DNA from: an uncultured Actinoplanes sp.
Lineage (GTDB): Bacteria; Actinomycetota; Actinomycetes; Mycobacteriales; Micromonosporaceae
Length of the DNA: 39,870 nucleotides
NCBI RefSeq assembly: GCF_934643405.1
Contig: NZ_CAKUCL010000040.1
Span: 1-39,870 of the forward strand
Direction of reading: 5' to 3'
The notes under the pieces are model-generated. The model had not been told where the DNA came from, ran no database searches, and worked only from the letters and a program-made list of their open reading frames with translations. This document shows, in pieces, positions 13,753 through 22,054 of the stretch (positions within the stretch are counted from its first letter, which is position 1; the number at the start of each line of letters is the position of its first letter). The position numbers and the translations under genes were made by a program.

Positions 13753-16700
13753 TCAGCCGCGCTCTGGTTCGGTGGTCTTGTCGGCGTTCACCCAACGAGC
13801 CATCAGTTCGATCAGTTGGTCGAGGTCGACGGGCTTGGTGATGTAGTCGCTGGCACCCGCCGCAAGGGCCGACTCACGGTCGCCGGGCATGGCCTTCGCG
13901 GTCAGGAACACTACCGGTAGATCCTGGAACCGCTGGTTGCGGCGGATCCCGCGGGTCGTCTCGTAACCGTCCTGATCGGGCATCATCGCGTCCATCAGAA
14001 CGATGTCGACCTCCGGGTGCTCGGCCAGCTTACGGACGCCGTCGACCCCGTTGTCCGAATACAGGACATTCAGGCCGTGCATCTCCAGCGCGCTGGTGAG
14101 CGCGAAGACGTTCCGCACGTCGTCGTCCACGATCAACACGGTAGCGCCGTCCAGCTGCCGGCTGGCCGGCGTGACCACGTGCCCGTCCAGCTCGGCCGGC
14201 TGCACCATCATGGGCAGCTCCATGAGCGGCACGTCCAGCGGAGCGGGCGCCGGCTGCACGATCACGGTCGTCGGCGGCACCGCCTGCAGGTTCATGGCCG
14301 GGATCGCTTCGGCGTTGAGCGCGTCCGGCATGTAGAGCGTGAACGTCGAGCCCTCGCCCGGCCGCGACGACACCACGATCGTGCCGCCGAGCAGCGCGGC
14401 CAGGTCCCGGCTGATCGACAGCCCGAGGCCGGTGCCGCCGTACTTGCGGGTCGTCGTGCCGTCGGCCTGCTGGAACGGTTCGAAGATGATCGCCAGCTTC
14501 TCGTCCGAGATGCCGATGCCGGTGTCGCTGACCGAGAAGCCGACGACCTGGCGGCTTGCGGCCAGCGACGGCACGTCGAAGTCGGTGTGCTGCGGCGCGC
14601 CGAAGATGCTCAGCGTGACCGAGCCGGAGTCGGTGAACTTGACCGCGTTGGACAGCAGGTTGCGCAGGATCTGCTGGAGCCGCTGCGGGTCCGTGTAGAT
14701 CGACTCGGGCAGGTCCGGCTCGACCTGCACCCGGAACTGCAAGCCCTTCTCCTCGGCCTGCGGCGCGAACGCCTGCTCGACGTAGCTGCGCACACCCTCG
14801 AAGTCGACCTGGTCCGGCTCCACGTCCATCCGGCCCGCCTCGATCTTGGCCAGGTCCAGGATGTCGTCGATCAGCGACAGCAGGTCGGACCCGGCGCTGT
14901 GGATCGTGCGCGCGAACTCGATCTGCTTCTCGGTCAGGTTCGACTCCGAGTTGTCCGCCAGCAGTCTGGCCAGCAGCAGCAGGGAGTTCAACGGCGTACG
15001 CAGCTCGTGGCTCATGTTCGCCAGGAACTCCGACTTGTACGCGCTCGCGCGCGACAGCTGCTGCGCCTTCTCCTCGAGCCCGAGCCGGGCCAGCTCGATC
15101 TCCCGGTTCTTCGTCTCGATGTTGGCCTTCTGCTCGCTGAGCAGCTGCGCCTTGTCCTCCAGCTCGGCGTTGGTGCGCTGCAGCTCGGCCGACTGGTCCT
15201 GCATCTCCCGGGCGAGCCGTTGCGACTGCGAGAGCAATTCCTCCGTACGGCGGTTGGCCTGGATGGTGTTGAGGGCGACACCGATCGTGGCCACCAGGCG
15301 CTCCAGGAAGGTCAGGTGCAGGCCCGAGAAGGCGGCCACCGAGGCGAACTCGATCACGCCGAGCATCTCGCCCTCGAACAGCACCGGCAGCACCACCAGG
15401 TCGTTCGGCGGCATCGACATGAGCCCGGACCGCATGGTCAGGATGCCGTCGTGGGTGGCCCGCACCCGGATCGTGCGGCGGGACACGGCGGCCTGGCCGA
15501 CCAGCCCCTCGCCCGGCCCGAAGGTCACCTCGTGGTTGCGGGCGACGTAACCGTACGAGGCGGCCAGCCGCAGCCGCATCACCGCCTGCTCGTTGTCGAC
15601 CAGGAAGAACGCGCCGAGCTGGGCGTCGACCAGCGGCGTCACCTCGGTCATGATCATGCGGCAGACCTCGCCGAGGTCGCGCTGGCCCTGCAGCAGGCCG
15701 CCGATGCGGGCCAGGTTCGAGTCGAGCCAGCCCTGCTCCGCGTTCGCCTTGGTGGTCTCGCGGAGCGTCACGATCATCTGGTTGATGTTGTCCTTCAGCT
15801 CGGCGATCTCGCCCTGCGCCTCGACCGCGACGCTCTGGGTGAGGTCGCCGCGGGTCACCGCGGTGGACACCTCGGCGATGGCCCGCAGCTGCGTGGTCAG
15901 CGTCGAGGCGAGCTGGTTGACGTTGTCGGTCAGGTCGCGCCAGGTCCCGGCCACGCCGCGCACCTGCGCCTGGCCGCCGAGCTTGCCCTCGATGCCGACC
16001 TCCCGGCCGACCCGGGTGATCTCGGTGGCGAACGACGACAGCTGGTCGACCATCGTGTTCACGGTGTCCTTGAGCTCCAGGATCTCGCCCCGGGCGTCCA
16101 CCGTGATCTTCTGCGACAGGTCGCCCTTCGCCACCGCCGTGGTCACCGACGCGATGTTGCGCACCTGGGCGGTCAGGTTCGACGCCATGTAGTTCACGTT
16201 GTCGGTCAGGTCACGCCACGTGCCCGCCACGCCGCGCACCTGGGCCTGACCGCCGAGCTTGCCCTCCGAACCCACCTCACGGGCCACCCGCGTCACCTCG
16301 TCGGCGAACGACGACAACTGGTCGACCATCGTGTTCACGGTGTTCTTCAGCTCCAGGATCTCGCCCTGGGCGTCGACCGTGATCTTCTGCGACAGGTCAC
16401 CCTTCGCCACCGCGGTGGAGACCTGCGCGATGTTGCGCACCTGGGCGGTCAGGTTCGAGGCCATCGAGTTCACGTTGTCGGTCAGGTCACGCCACGTGCC
16501 GGCCACGCCGCGCACCTGCGCCTGACCGCCGAGCTTGCCCTCGGTGCCCACCTCACGGGCCACCCGCGTCACCTCGTCGGCGAACGACGACAACTGGTCG
16601 ACCATCGTGTTGACCGTGGACTTGAGCTCCAGGATCTCGCCGCGGGCGTCGACCGTGATCTTCTGGGACAGGTCGCCCTTCGCCACCGCGGTGGTGACCG

Positions 16701-17883
16701 AGGCGATGTTGCGAACCTGGCTGGTGAGGTTCGAGGCCATGTAGTTCACGTTGTCGGTGAGGTCCCGCCACGTACCGGAGACGCCCTTGACCTGGGCCTG
16801 ACCGCCCAGCTTGCCCTCCGAGCCCACCTCGCGGGCCACCCGCGTCACCTCGTCGGCGAACGACGACAGCTGGTCCACCATCGTGTTCACGGTGTTCTTC
16901 AGCTCGGCGATCTCGCCGCGGGCGTCGACCGTGATCTTCTGGGACAGGTCGCCCTTCGCCACCGCGGTGGAGACCTGCGCGATGTTGCGCACCTGGTCGG
17001 TGAGGTTCGCGGCGAGCTGGTTCACGTTCTCGGTGAGCTCCCGCCACGTACCGGAGACACCGCGGACCTGGGCCTGACCGCCCAGCCGGCCTTCGGTGCC
17101 CACCTCGCGGGCCACCCGCGTCACCTCGTCGGCGAACGACGACAGCTGGTCCACCATCGTGTTCACGGTGTCCTTGAGCTCGAGGATCTCGCCCTGGGCG
17201 GCCACCGTGATCTTCTGCGACAGGTCACCCTTCGCCACCGCGGTCGAGACCTGCGCGATGTTGCGCACCTGACTGGTGAGGTTGGAGGCCATCGAGTTCA
17301 CCGAGTCGGTCAGGTCCTTCCAGGTGCCGGCCACGCCGCGCACGTCGGCCTGGCCGCCCAGCTCGCCCTCGGTGCCCACCTCGCGGGCCACCCGGGTCAC
17401 CTCGTCGGCGAACGACGACAGCTGGTCGACCATCGTGTTGACCGTGCGGCCGATCCGGAGGAATTCCCCCCGCAGGGGGCGGCCGTCCATCTCGAGCGCC
17501 ATGTGCTGGGACAGATCGCCGTCGGCCACCGCGAGGATGACCCGCGAGATCTCGGTGGTCGGGCGGCCGAGGTCGTCGATCAGCGAGTTCACCGAGCGGA
17601 CACTGTCCGCCCAGGCGCCGTCGAGACCCTCGTCGTCGAGACGCTCGGTGAGCCGGCCGTCGCGGCCGACGATCCGGCTGATCCGGCGAACATCGAGGTT
17701 CTGCCGCTCCTGGAGCGACACCACCTCGTTGAACGCATCGGCGACCTCGCCGGCCATGCCGCTGCGGCGGGGCAGGCGAACCTTGAGGTCGCCCCGGCGT
17801 ACCCGCCGCAACGCCTCGGTGAGCTCGCCGAGCAGGGCGGTCTCGTCGGGCACGCCGACGGGGGCTTCTTTGGCCGCGGTCAT
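13753..17883 (-). CDS. Giant soluble hybrid histidine kinase with six 92-residue HAMP-type repeats
   Basis: A 1376-residue protein with no membrane segment. Order: an N-terminal degenerate HAMP-like region (about 1-147); six tandem 92-residue repeats (about 148-699), each opening VNTMVDQLSSFADEVTRVAR and holding GTWRDLTDNVN and AKGDLSQKITV; a GAF domain (about 735-875); a coiled coil (about 880-945); HisKA with FLANMSHELRTPLNS (His near 958); HATPase with NLLSNAVKFT, DTGIGIS and GGTGLGLS; and a C-terminal receiver with DIVLMDAMMPDQDGYE (Asp near 1298) and DYITKP. The build resembles fungal group III (Nik1/Os-1) kinases. The GAF domain or the HAMP array is the likely sensor; the ligand is unknown. 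The response regulator at 13180 follows. Confidence 0.95.
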   Translation of the reverse strand: MTAAKEAPVGVPDETALLGELTEALRRVRRGDLKVRLPRRSGMAGEVADAFNEVVSLQERQNLDVRRISRIVGRDGRLTERLDDEGLDGAWADSVRSVNSLIDDLGRPTTEISRVILAVADGDLSQHMALEMDGRPLRGEFLRIGRTVNTMVDQLSSFADEVTRVAREVGTEGELGGQADVRGVAGTWKDLTDSVNSMASNLTSQVRNIAQVSTAVAKGDLSQKITVAAQGEILELKDTVNTMVDQLSSFADEVTRVAREVGTEGRLGGQAQVRGVSGTWRELTENVNQLAANLTDQVRNIAQVSTAVAKGDLSQKITVDARGEIAELKNTVNTMVDQLSSFADEVTRVAREVGSEGKLGGQAQVKGVSGTWRDLTDNVNYMASNLTSQVRNIASVTTAVAKGDLSQKITVDARGEILELKSTVNTMVDQLSSFADEVTRVAREVGTEGKLGGQAQVRGVAGTWRDLTDNVNSMASNLTAQVRNIAQVSTAVAKGDLSQKITVDAQGEILELKNTVNTMVDQLSSFADEVTRVAREVGSEGKLGGQAQVRGVAGTWRDLTDNVNYMASNLTAQVRNIASVTTAVAKGDLSQKITVDARGEILELKDTVNTMVDQLSSFATEITRVGREVGIEGKLGGQAQVRGVAGTWRDLTDNVNQLASTLTTQLRAIAEVSTAVTRGDLTQSVAVEAQGEIAELKDNINQMIVTLRETTKANAEQGWLDSNLARIGGLLQGQRDLGEVCRMIMTEVTPLVDAQLGAFFLVDNEQAVMRLRLAASYGYVARNHEVTFGPGEGLVGQAAVSRRTIRVRATHDGILTMRSGLMSMPPNDLVVLPVLFEGEMLGVIEFASVAAFSGLHLTFLERLVATIGVALNTIQANRRTEELLSQSQRLAREMQDQSAELQRTNAELEDKAQLLSEQKANIETKNREIELARLGLEEKAQQLSRASAYKSEFLANMSHELRTPLNSLLLLARLLADNSESNLTEKQIEFARTIHSAGSDLLSLIDDILDLAKIEAGRMDVEPDQVDFEGVRSYVEQAFAPQAEEKGLQFRVQVEPDLPESIYTDPQRLQQILRNLLSNAVKFTDSGSVTLSIFGAPQHTDFDVPSLAASRQVVGFSVSDTGIGISDEKLAIIFEPFQQADGTTTRKYGGTGLGLSISRDLAALLGGTIVVSSRPGEGSTFTLYMPDALNAEAIPAMNLQAVPPTTVIVQPAPAPLDVPLMELPMMVQPAELDGHVVTPASRQLDGATVLIVDDDVRNVFALTSALEMHGLNVLYSDNGVDGVRKLAEHPEVDIVLMDAMMPDQDGYETTRGIRRNQRFQDLPVVFLTAKAMPGDRESALAAGASDYITKPVDLDQLIELMARWVNADKTTEPERG
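15787..17442 (-). repeat. Six tandem 276-bp coding repeats (HAMP-type units)
   Basis: The units encode residues about 148-699 of the giant kinase, each exactly 92 codons. Most codons are shared between units, and repeats 3 to 5 are nearly the same at DNA level. Differences cluster at GTEG/GSEG, SMASNLT/YMASNLT/QLAANLT and AQV/ASV positions. The near identity suggests gene conversion or recent expansion. Confidence 0.92.
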
Positions 17884-17920
17884 GCTGTCCTCACTCGATG
17901 TCCGGCTGCCGTGGGGCTCT

Positions 17921-17991
17921 CATCCTCTCTCGCCCGACCGGGTCAATGCGAGAGACGACTTTGTGCATACACCCGCCGACAGGAGAGGATG
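17921..17991 (+). promoter_or_regulatory. Overlapping inverted repeats in the divergent kinase/phosphatase promoter region
   Basis: TCTCTCGC (17926-17933) pairs perfectly with GCGAGAGA (17948-17955). CATCCTCTC (17921-17929) also pairs perfectly with GAGAGGATG (17983-17991), which covers the ribosome binding site AGGAGAGG of the downstream gene. The left arms overlap, so the two hairpins exclude each other if both are in one RNA. This could be a translational switch or simply a DNA operator. Confidence 0.4.
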
Positions 17992-17996
17992 CATGC

Positions 17997-20033
17997 GTGT
18001 CAGTGGAGGCCGGAGCGATCGCGGACACCCCACCGGGTGGTCTGACCCGGCGCGTTCGCCTGCCGAATGATCGACGGACGCCCGCGGCGGCTCGTGCCCT
18101 GGTGCGCTCGGTGCTCGAGGAAGCAGGGCTGGATTCCCTGCTCAACGAGGCTTTGCTGCTTACCACCGAGCTCTCCACGAACGCGGTGGTGCACGCCAAC
18201 ACCGAACTGGACATCGAAGTCCGTGCCGATTCCGGCGGCCTCACCGTGACCGTCACCGACTTCGCCCCCGGGCCGGTCGAGCAGCTCGCGGTCGGCCCGC
18301 GCAACGAGAGCGTGGACATCGGCGAGGTGGCCGAGCGCGGTCGCGGCCTGCTTCTGGTCGACCATTTCGCGAGCCGGTGGGGCACCGTTCACGAGGGTAC
18401 CGGCAAGGGTGTCTGGTTCCGGCTGGAGCGGCACGGCGCGCCCAAGACGACGGCGCTGGTCCCGGCCGCGAACGTGGCGGACGCGGGCACGCCCAGTGTC
18501 GGCGCGCTCACCACCCTGCTGCAGATCAACCCGGAACGGCAGACCGACGAGGGGCTGGCCGAGTTCGCGACGGATCTGCTCTCCCGGCTGGCCCGGCTGA
18601 CCGGTGCGGCCGGCGGCGTGGTGCGGCTCGACCGCGGCGACGGCGGAGGACGGCAACAACTTGCGAGGTACGGGCGAGCACCGCGCGACGACGCGGCCAC
18701 GATCCGTGTCCCGCTGAACGTCCAACGGCCGTACTCGGGCGAGCTGGAGCTCGACGCCTCGCCCGTCGGCTACGCCCAGCCCCTGGCCACGATCGTCGCG
18801 GAACGATTCTCGCTGCACCTGGAGAACGACCGGCTGCGCCGCACCGACCTGCGCCGCCAGACGTGGCTGACATTCCTGGCCGAGGCCAGCGAGCTGCTCG
18901 CCCAGTCACTCGACGTGAACCTGACGATGGCGCTGATCCCGCAGCTGGTGGTGCCGCGGCTGGGTCAGTGGTGCGCGGTGCACACGACCGACGCGTGGGG
19001 CCGGCTCCAGCTCGCGGCGGCGACCCACGCGGACGAGGCGTCGCTGGCCCAGCTGTACGCGGCGCTGGCCGAGACCGGGCCCGACTCCATCCTGGCCCGG
19101 CTCGAGGAGGCGTCCCGGGTGGGCACCCAGGTGATGTTCGGGGCGCCGGTCGAGGGCTTCGCGGTGCCGCTGGTGGCTCGCGGCGCGCGCCTCGGCACGC
19201 TGGCCGTGGGCCGGCACCTGACCCACCGGCACGACGCCGACGAAGTCGCGGTGCTGGACGACGTGGCGCGACGGGCCGCGCTGGCGATCGACAATGCCCG
19301 CATTCACGACGAACGGCACAAAGTCGCCCGTACGCTCCAAGCCTCGCTTCTTCCGCCGGCCCTGCCCCACGTCGACGGGGTGGGGTTCGCCGCGGAGTAC
19401 GTGCCGACCGGCTCCGAGGTCGGCGGCGACTTCTACGACGTGGTCCCGGCCGGCACCGACCGCTGGATCGTCGTGGTCGGCGACGTCTCCGGCAAGGGCG
19501 TGCAGGCGGCCACGGTGACCGGCCTGGTCCGCGACGTGATCCGGATCCTGGTCGACGACGGCAAGCCGATGGGTGAGATCCTGTGCCGGGTCAACCGCAC
19601 GCTGGTGCAGCGCGGCGGCGGGCGGTACTGCACGCTGGCCATGGCGTCGGTGGTGCGGGAGGCGGACGGCACGCTCGCGGTCTGCCTGCACCTGGCCGGG
19701 CACGATCGGGCGGTGCTGGTGCGCGCGGACGGCAAGACGTCGTTCGTCGGCGAGGGCGGCACGGCGCTGGGGCTGCTGGAGACGATCAGCTCGCCGGAGG
19801 CCGAGGTGCGGCTGTCACCCGGCGACTCGCTCATCTTCTACACCGACGGCGTGACCGAGCGTCGCCGCGGGCGGGAGCTGTTCGGCACCGGGCGGCTGCG
19901 CGAGGCGTCGTCGCCGCTGGCCGGCTATCCGGCGGACGTGATGGCCGCCCGGCTGCGGTCCACCACGATCAACTTTTCGGTCGAGGAGCCGCGGGACGAC
20001 ATCGCGATCCTGGTGCTCCGCAACGACGGCTGA
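17997..20033 (+). CDS. RsbW-like ATPase / GAF / PP2C (SpoIIE) fusion protein
   Basis: A 678-residue protein carrying opposing activities. Residues about 20-145 are an RsbW/SpoIIAB-like HATPase with N-box TELSTNAVVHAN, then DFAPGP and GRGLLLVDHFASRWG. Residues about 165-440 are one or two GAF-like sensor domains. Residues about 445-675 are a SpoIIE-type PP2C phosphatase with GSEVGGDFYD, VGDVSGKGVQAA, LIFYTDGVTE and DDIAILV. Most actinobacterial relatives place the ATPase after the phosphatase; here it comes first. It may phosphorylate and dephosphorylate STAS antagonists. GTG 17997 is chosen from AGGAGAGG 8 bp upstream. It is divergent from the giant kinase. Confidence 0.93.
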   Translation: MSVEAGAIADTPPGGLTRRVRLPNDRRTPAAARALVRSVLEEAGLDSLLNEALLLTTELSTNAVVHANTELDIEVRADSGGLTVTVTDFAPGPVEQLAVGPRNESVDIGEVAERGRGLLLVDHFASRWGTVHEGTGKGVWFRLERHGAPKTTALVPAANVADAGTPSVGALTTLLQINPERQTDEGLAEFATDLLSRLARLTGAAGGVVRLDRGDGGGRQQLARYGRAPRDDAATIRVPLNVQRPYSGELELDASPVGYAQPLATIVAERFSLHLENDRLRRTDLRRQTWLTFLAEASELLAQSLDVNLTMALIPQLVVPRLGQWCAVHTTDAWGRLQLAAATHADEASLAQLYAALAETGPDSILARLEEASRVGTQVMFGAPVEGFAVPLVARGARLGTLAVGRHLTHRHDADEVAVLDDVARRAALAIDNARIHDERHKVARTLQASLLPPALPHVDGVGFAAEYVPTGSEVGGDFYDVVPAGTDRWIVVVGDVSGKGVQAATVTGLVRDVIRILVDDGKPMGEILCRVNRTLVQRGGGRYCTLAMASVVREADGTLAVCLHLAGHDRAVLVRADGKTSFVGEGGTALGLLETISSPEAEVRLSPGDSLIFYTDGVTERRRGRELFGTGRLREASSPLAGYPADVMAARLRSTTINFSVEEPRDDIAILVLRNDG

Positions 20034-20084
20034 GCTCCGGCGAATTGCCCCTTTCGCCCCGTGTGCCGTGGCATGGTGATGGTC

Positions 20085-20702
20085 ATGGCGAAAACTCAGT
20101 ACTACACGGCGACGAGCATCGACGGTTACATCGCCGACGAGAACAATTCGCTCGACTGGCTCTTCGACGTCGACGGCGGTAACGAGAACCCGTTCGGCGG
20201 CTTCTTCGCGGGTGTTGGCGCGTTCGCCATGGGCGCGAACACCTACGAATGGGTGATCGAGAACGACGACGTGCTCAACCAGCCGCAGAACTGGCACGAC
20301 CTGTACGGCGACGTGCCGTGCTGGGTCTTCGCCAACCGGGAGCTGCCGCTGGTGCCGGACGCCAACGTCTTCATGGTCTCCGGCGACGTGCAGCGGGTGC
20401 ACGAGGCGATGCTGGTGGCCGCGAAGGGCAAGCACGTGTGGCTGGCCGGCGGCGGCGACCTGGTCGGCCAGTTCGCCGACCGGGGCCTGCTCGACGAGAT
20501 CATCCTGGGCATCGCGCCGGTGGTCCTCGGCCAGGGCACGCAGCTGCTCCCCCGGCACCTGACCGCGCGCGAGCTGGCCTTGACCGGCGTGGCCCAGGTG
20601 GGCCGCTTCGCCTACCTGACCTACGCCGTCGGCACCGAGCCCATCCCCGGCCGCCACCCGGCAGCCACCGCCCGAGAGGCCGCAACCGCCAGCCGCCACT
20701 GA
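20085..20702 (+). CDS. Dihydrofolate reductase / RibD C-terminal family protein
   Basis: A 205-residue cytoplasmic protein beginning MAKTQYYTATSIDGYIADEN, the family opening strand and loop. AFAMGANTYEWV and HVWLAGGGDLVGQF are the NADPH-binding signatures, and ILGIAPVVLGQGTQLLP closes the domain. Members reduce pteridine- or pyrimidine-like substrates with NADPH, but many, including this one, lack a known substrate. ATG 20085 is preferred to upstream starts because the core begins immediately after it. A 25-residue Ala/Arg/Pro tail follows the fold. It stands alone; the next gene is convergent. Confidence 0.88.
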   Translation: MAKTQYYTATSIDGYIADENNSLDWLFDVDGGNENPFGGFFAGVGAFAMGANTYEWVIENDDVLNQPQNWHDLYGDVPCWVFANRELPLVPDANVFMVSGDVQRVHEAMLVAAKGKHVWLAGGGDLVGQFADRGLLDEIILGIAPVVLGQGTQLLPRHLTARELALTGVAQVGRFAYLTYAVGTEPIPGRHPAATAREAATASRH

Positions 20703-20763
20703 CCGTCCCGCCACTCCGGCACGCTGTCGCGTCCCCGCCCGGCCCAGCGCCGACCACCCGCCG

Positions 20764-21909
20764 TCAGAACAGCTCTCGATACCCGGCCATCTCGATGCGC
20801 CGCGCGATCGCCGTCGGCGCCGACACCGCGACGATCCGCCCATTCCGCGCCATGAGCACGTGCCGCACGCTCTCCATGATCCGCTCCACCCGGTCCGGCT
20901 CCAGCGCACCCGGCAGCACCGCGTGCACGGCGGCCACCCCGGCCGAACCACGGGCCGGCACCGCCCCGCCGGTGGCGTCGCCCAGCGCATACAGCGCGGC
21001 CGGCAGATCGGCCGGGTTCGCCGACACCCGCAGCGCCACCTCGTCACGGTCGAACGGATAACGCCCCCACCAGGGCGGGGCGATCGGCGCATAACTCGCG
21101 CTCGCTCCCCATTGCGCGGCGAGCCGGTCGGCCCGCTCGACCACCGCGCTCTCGGTCTCCCCCTCGAGGAGCGCCACCAGCGTGCCGGACAGCTGCCCGG
21201 CCGCCGGCAGGTCGACCTCCAGCGCGCTCGGCTCGGCCTCGCGCGCCGCCTGGGCCAGCTTGGTGATCTGCAACGGCGTCGGCACCGCCACGGTGACCCA
21301 GCGCCGGGCGCCGGGCAGGGGCTGAAGCCGCACGAGCGCCGAGGTGATCACGCCGTCGATCTCGGCGATGCCCGGCCGCCCGTTCTCCCCGTCGGACTCG
21401 GCCGGATTCCCCGCCCGATCCACATATGCCACTCGGTCCACGTGCTCGGCCGGCGTGCCGAAGCGGTGCCGCAGCGGGCCCGACTCGTTGACCGCCAGCA
21501 TCCCGCCGACCGTGGCGCTCGGCGACGGCGGATCGGCCGCGAGCCGCTGCCCGTGCAGGGCCAGCGCGGCCTGCAGCGCACGCACCGGGGTGCCGGTCCC
21601 GACCTCGGCCGTTGCCGCGGCGACGTCGTGATTCCACATGCCGGAGAGGCGCCCGGTGTCGATCAGCAGATCGACCTCGGGGCGGGGCGCGCCCCAGTCG
21701 AGCTTGCTGCCGGAGCCGCGGGCCAGCGTGCTCAGACCGGATGACGCGGCGAGCCGCAGCACCTCCGAGACGGCGCGCGTGGTGGCCGGCACGGCGACGA
21801 ACGTGGCCCGATGACCGGCGACCGCGTCGACGGACCGGCCGAAGCGGGCATAGTCGGGCCCGCAGATGTCCACAAGCGCGTTCAGCACTTCATCTCGCGG
21901 CGCACTCAC
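20764..21909 (-). CDS. FAD-binding oxidoreductase similar to glycolate oxidase subunit GlcE
   Basis: A 381-residue PCMH-type flavoprotein. VAVPATTRAVSEVLRLA and STLARGSGSKLDWG form the ADP/FAD-binding part, and AADPPSPSATVGGMLAVNES is the GlcE-like flavin loop. The C-terminal half has the substrate-domain fold typical of GlcE. In glycolate oxidase GlcE works with GlcD and GlcF; neither is present nearby, so the substrate and electron acceptor are unknown. GTG 21909 is used. It is divergent from the prolyl oligopeptidase gene, and the shared region contains a LexA-like site. Confidence 0.87.
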   Translation of the reverse strand: MSAPRDEVLNALVDICGPDYARFGRSVDAVAGHRATFVAVPATTRAVSEVLRLAASSGLSTLARGSGSKLDWGAPRPEVDLLIDTGRLSGMWNHDVAAATAEVGTGTPVRALQAALALHGQRLAADPPSPSATVGGMLAVNESGPLRHRFGTPAEHVDRVAYVDRAGNPAESDGENGRPGIAEIDGVITSALVRLQPLPGARRWVTVAVPTPLQITKLAQAAREAEPSALEVDLPAAGQLSGTLVALLEGETESAVVERADRLAAQWGASASYAPIAPPWWGRYPFDRDEVALRVSANPADLPAALYALGDATGGAVPARGSAGVAAVHAVLPGALEPDRVERIMESVRHVLMARNGRIVAVSAPTAIARRIEMAGYRELF

Positions 21910-21974
21910 AGTTCCCGCCTCCGGCCGGTCGGCTCGAAAGATCGAACATCACGAAGATCGTCCACTCTGGCATA

Positions 21975-21990
21975 TCGTACACTTGTTCGA
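21975..21990. promoter_or_regulatory. LexA-box-like palindrome
   Basis: TCGTACACTTGTTCGA differs from the actinobacterial/mycobacterial LexA consensus TCGAAC-N4-GTTCGA at one base in the left half-site. It lies between the divergent GlcE-like and prolyl oligopeptidase genes, 65-80 bp from each start. LexA binding is inferred from the motif only. Confidence 0.5.
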
Positions 21991-22054
21991 ACGGGATGGG
22001 TCGGCGCGGGTCAAAGAAGTCTGTGCGCGGGGGCCGACCGGTAACGTATGGCGC

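Noticed and set aside
15787..17442. 276-bp repeats as a mobile element or assembly error
   Set aside because: They keep the frame, carry unit-specific differences and lie within one domain array known from other kinases.
14017..18045. A 1342-codon open frame on the plus strand opposite the giant kinase
   Set aside because: It mirrors the repeats of the kinase gene, has His/Leu/Arg-rich composition typical of high-GC antisense frames and matches no fold.
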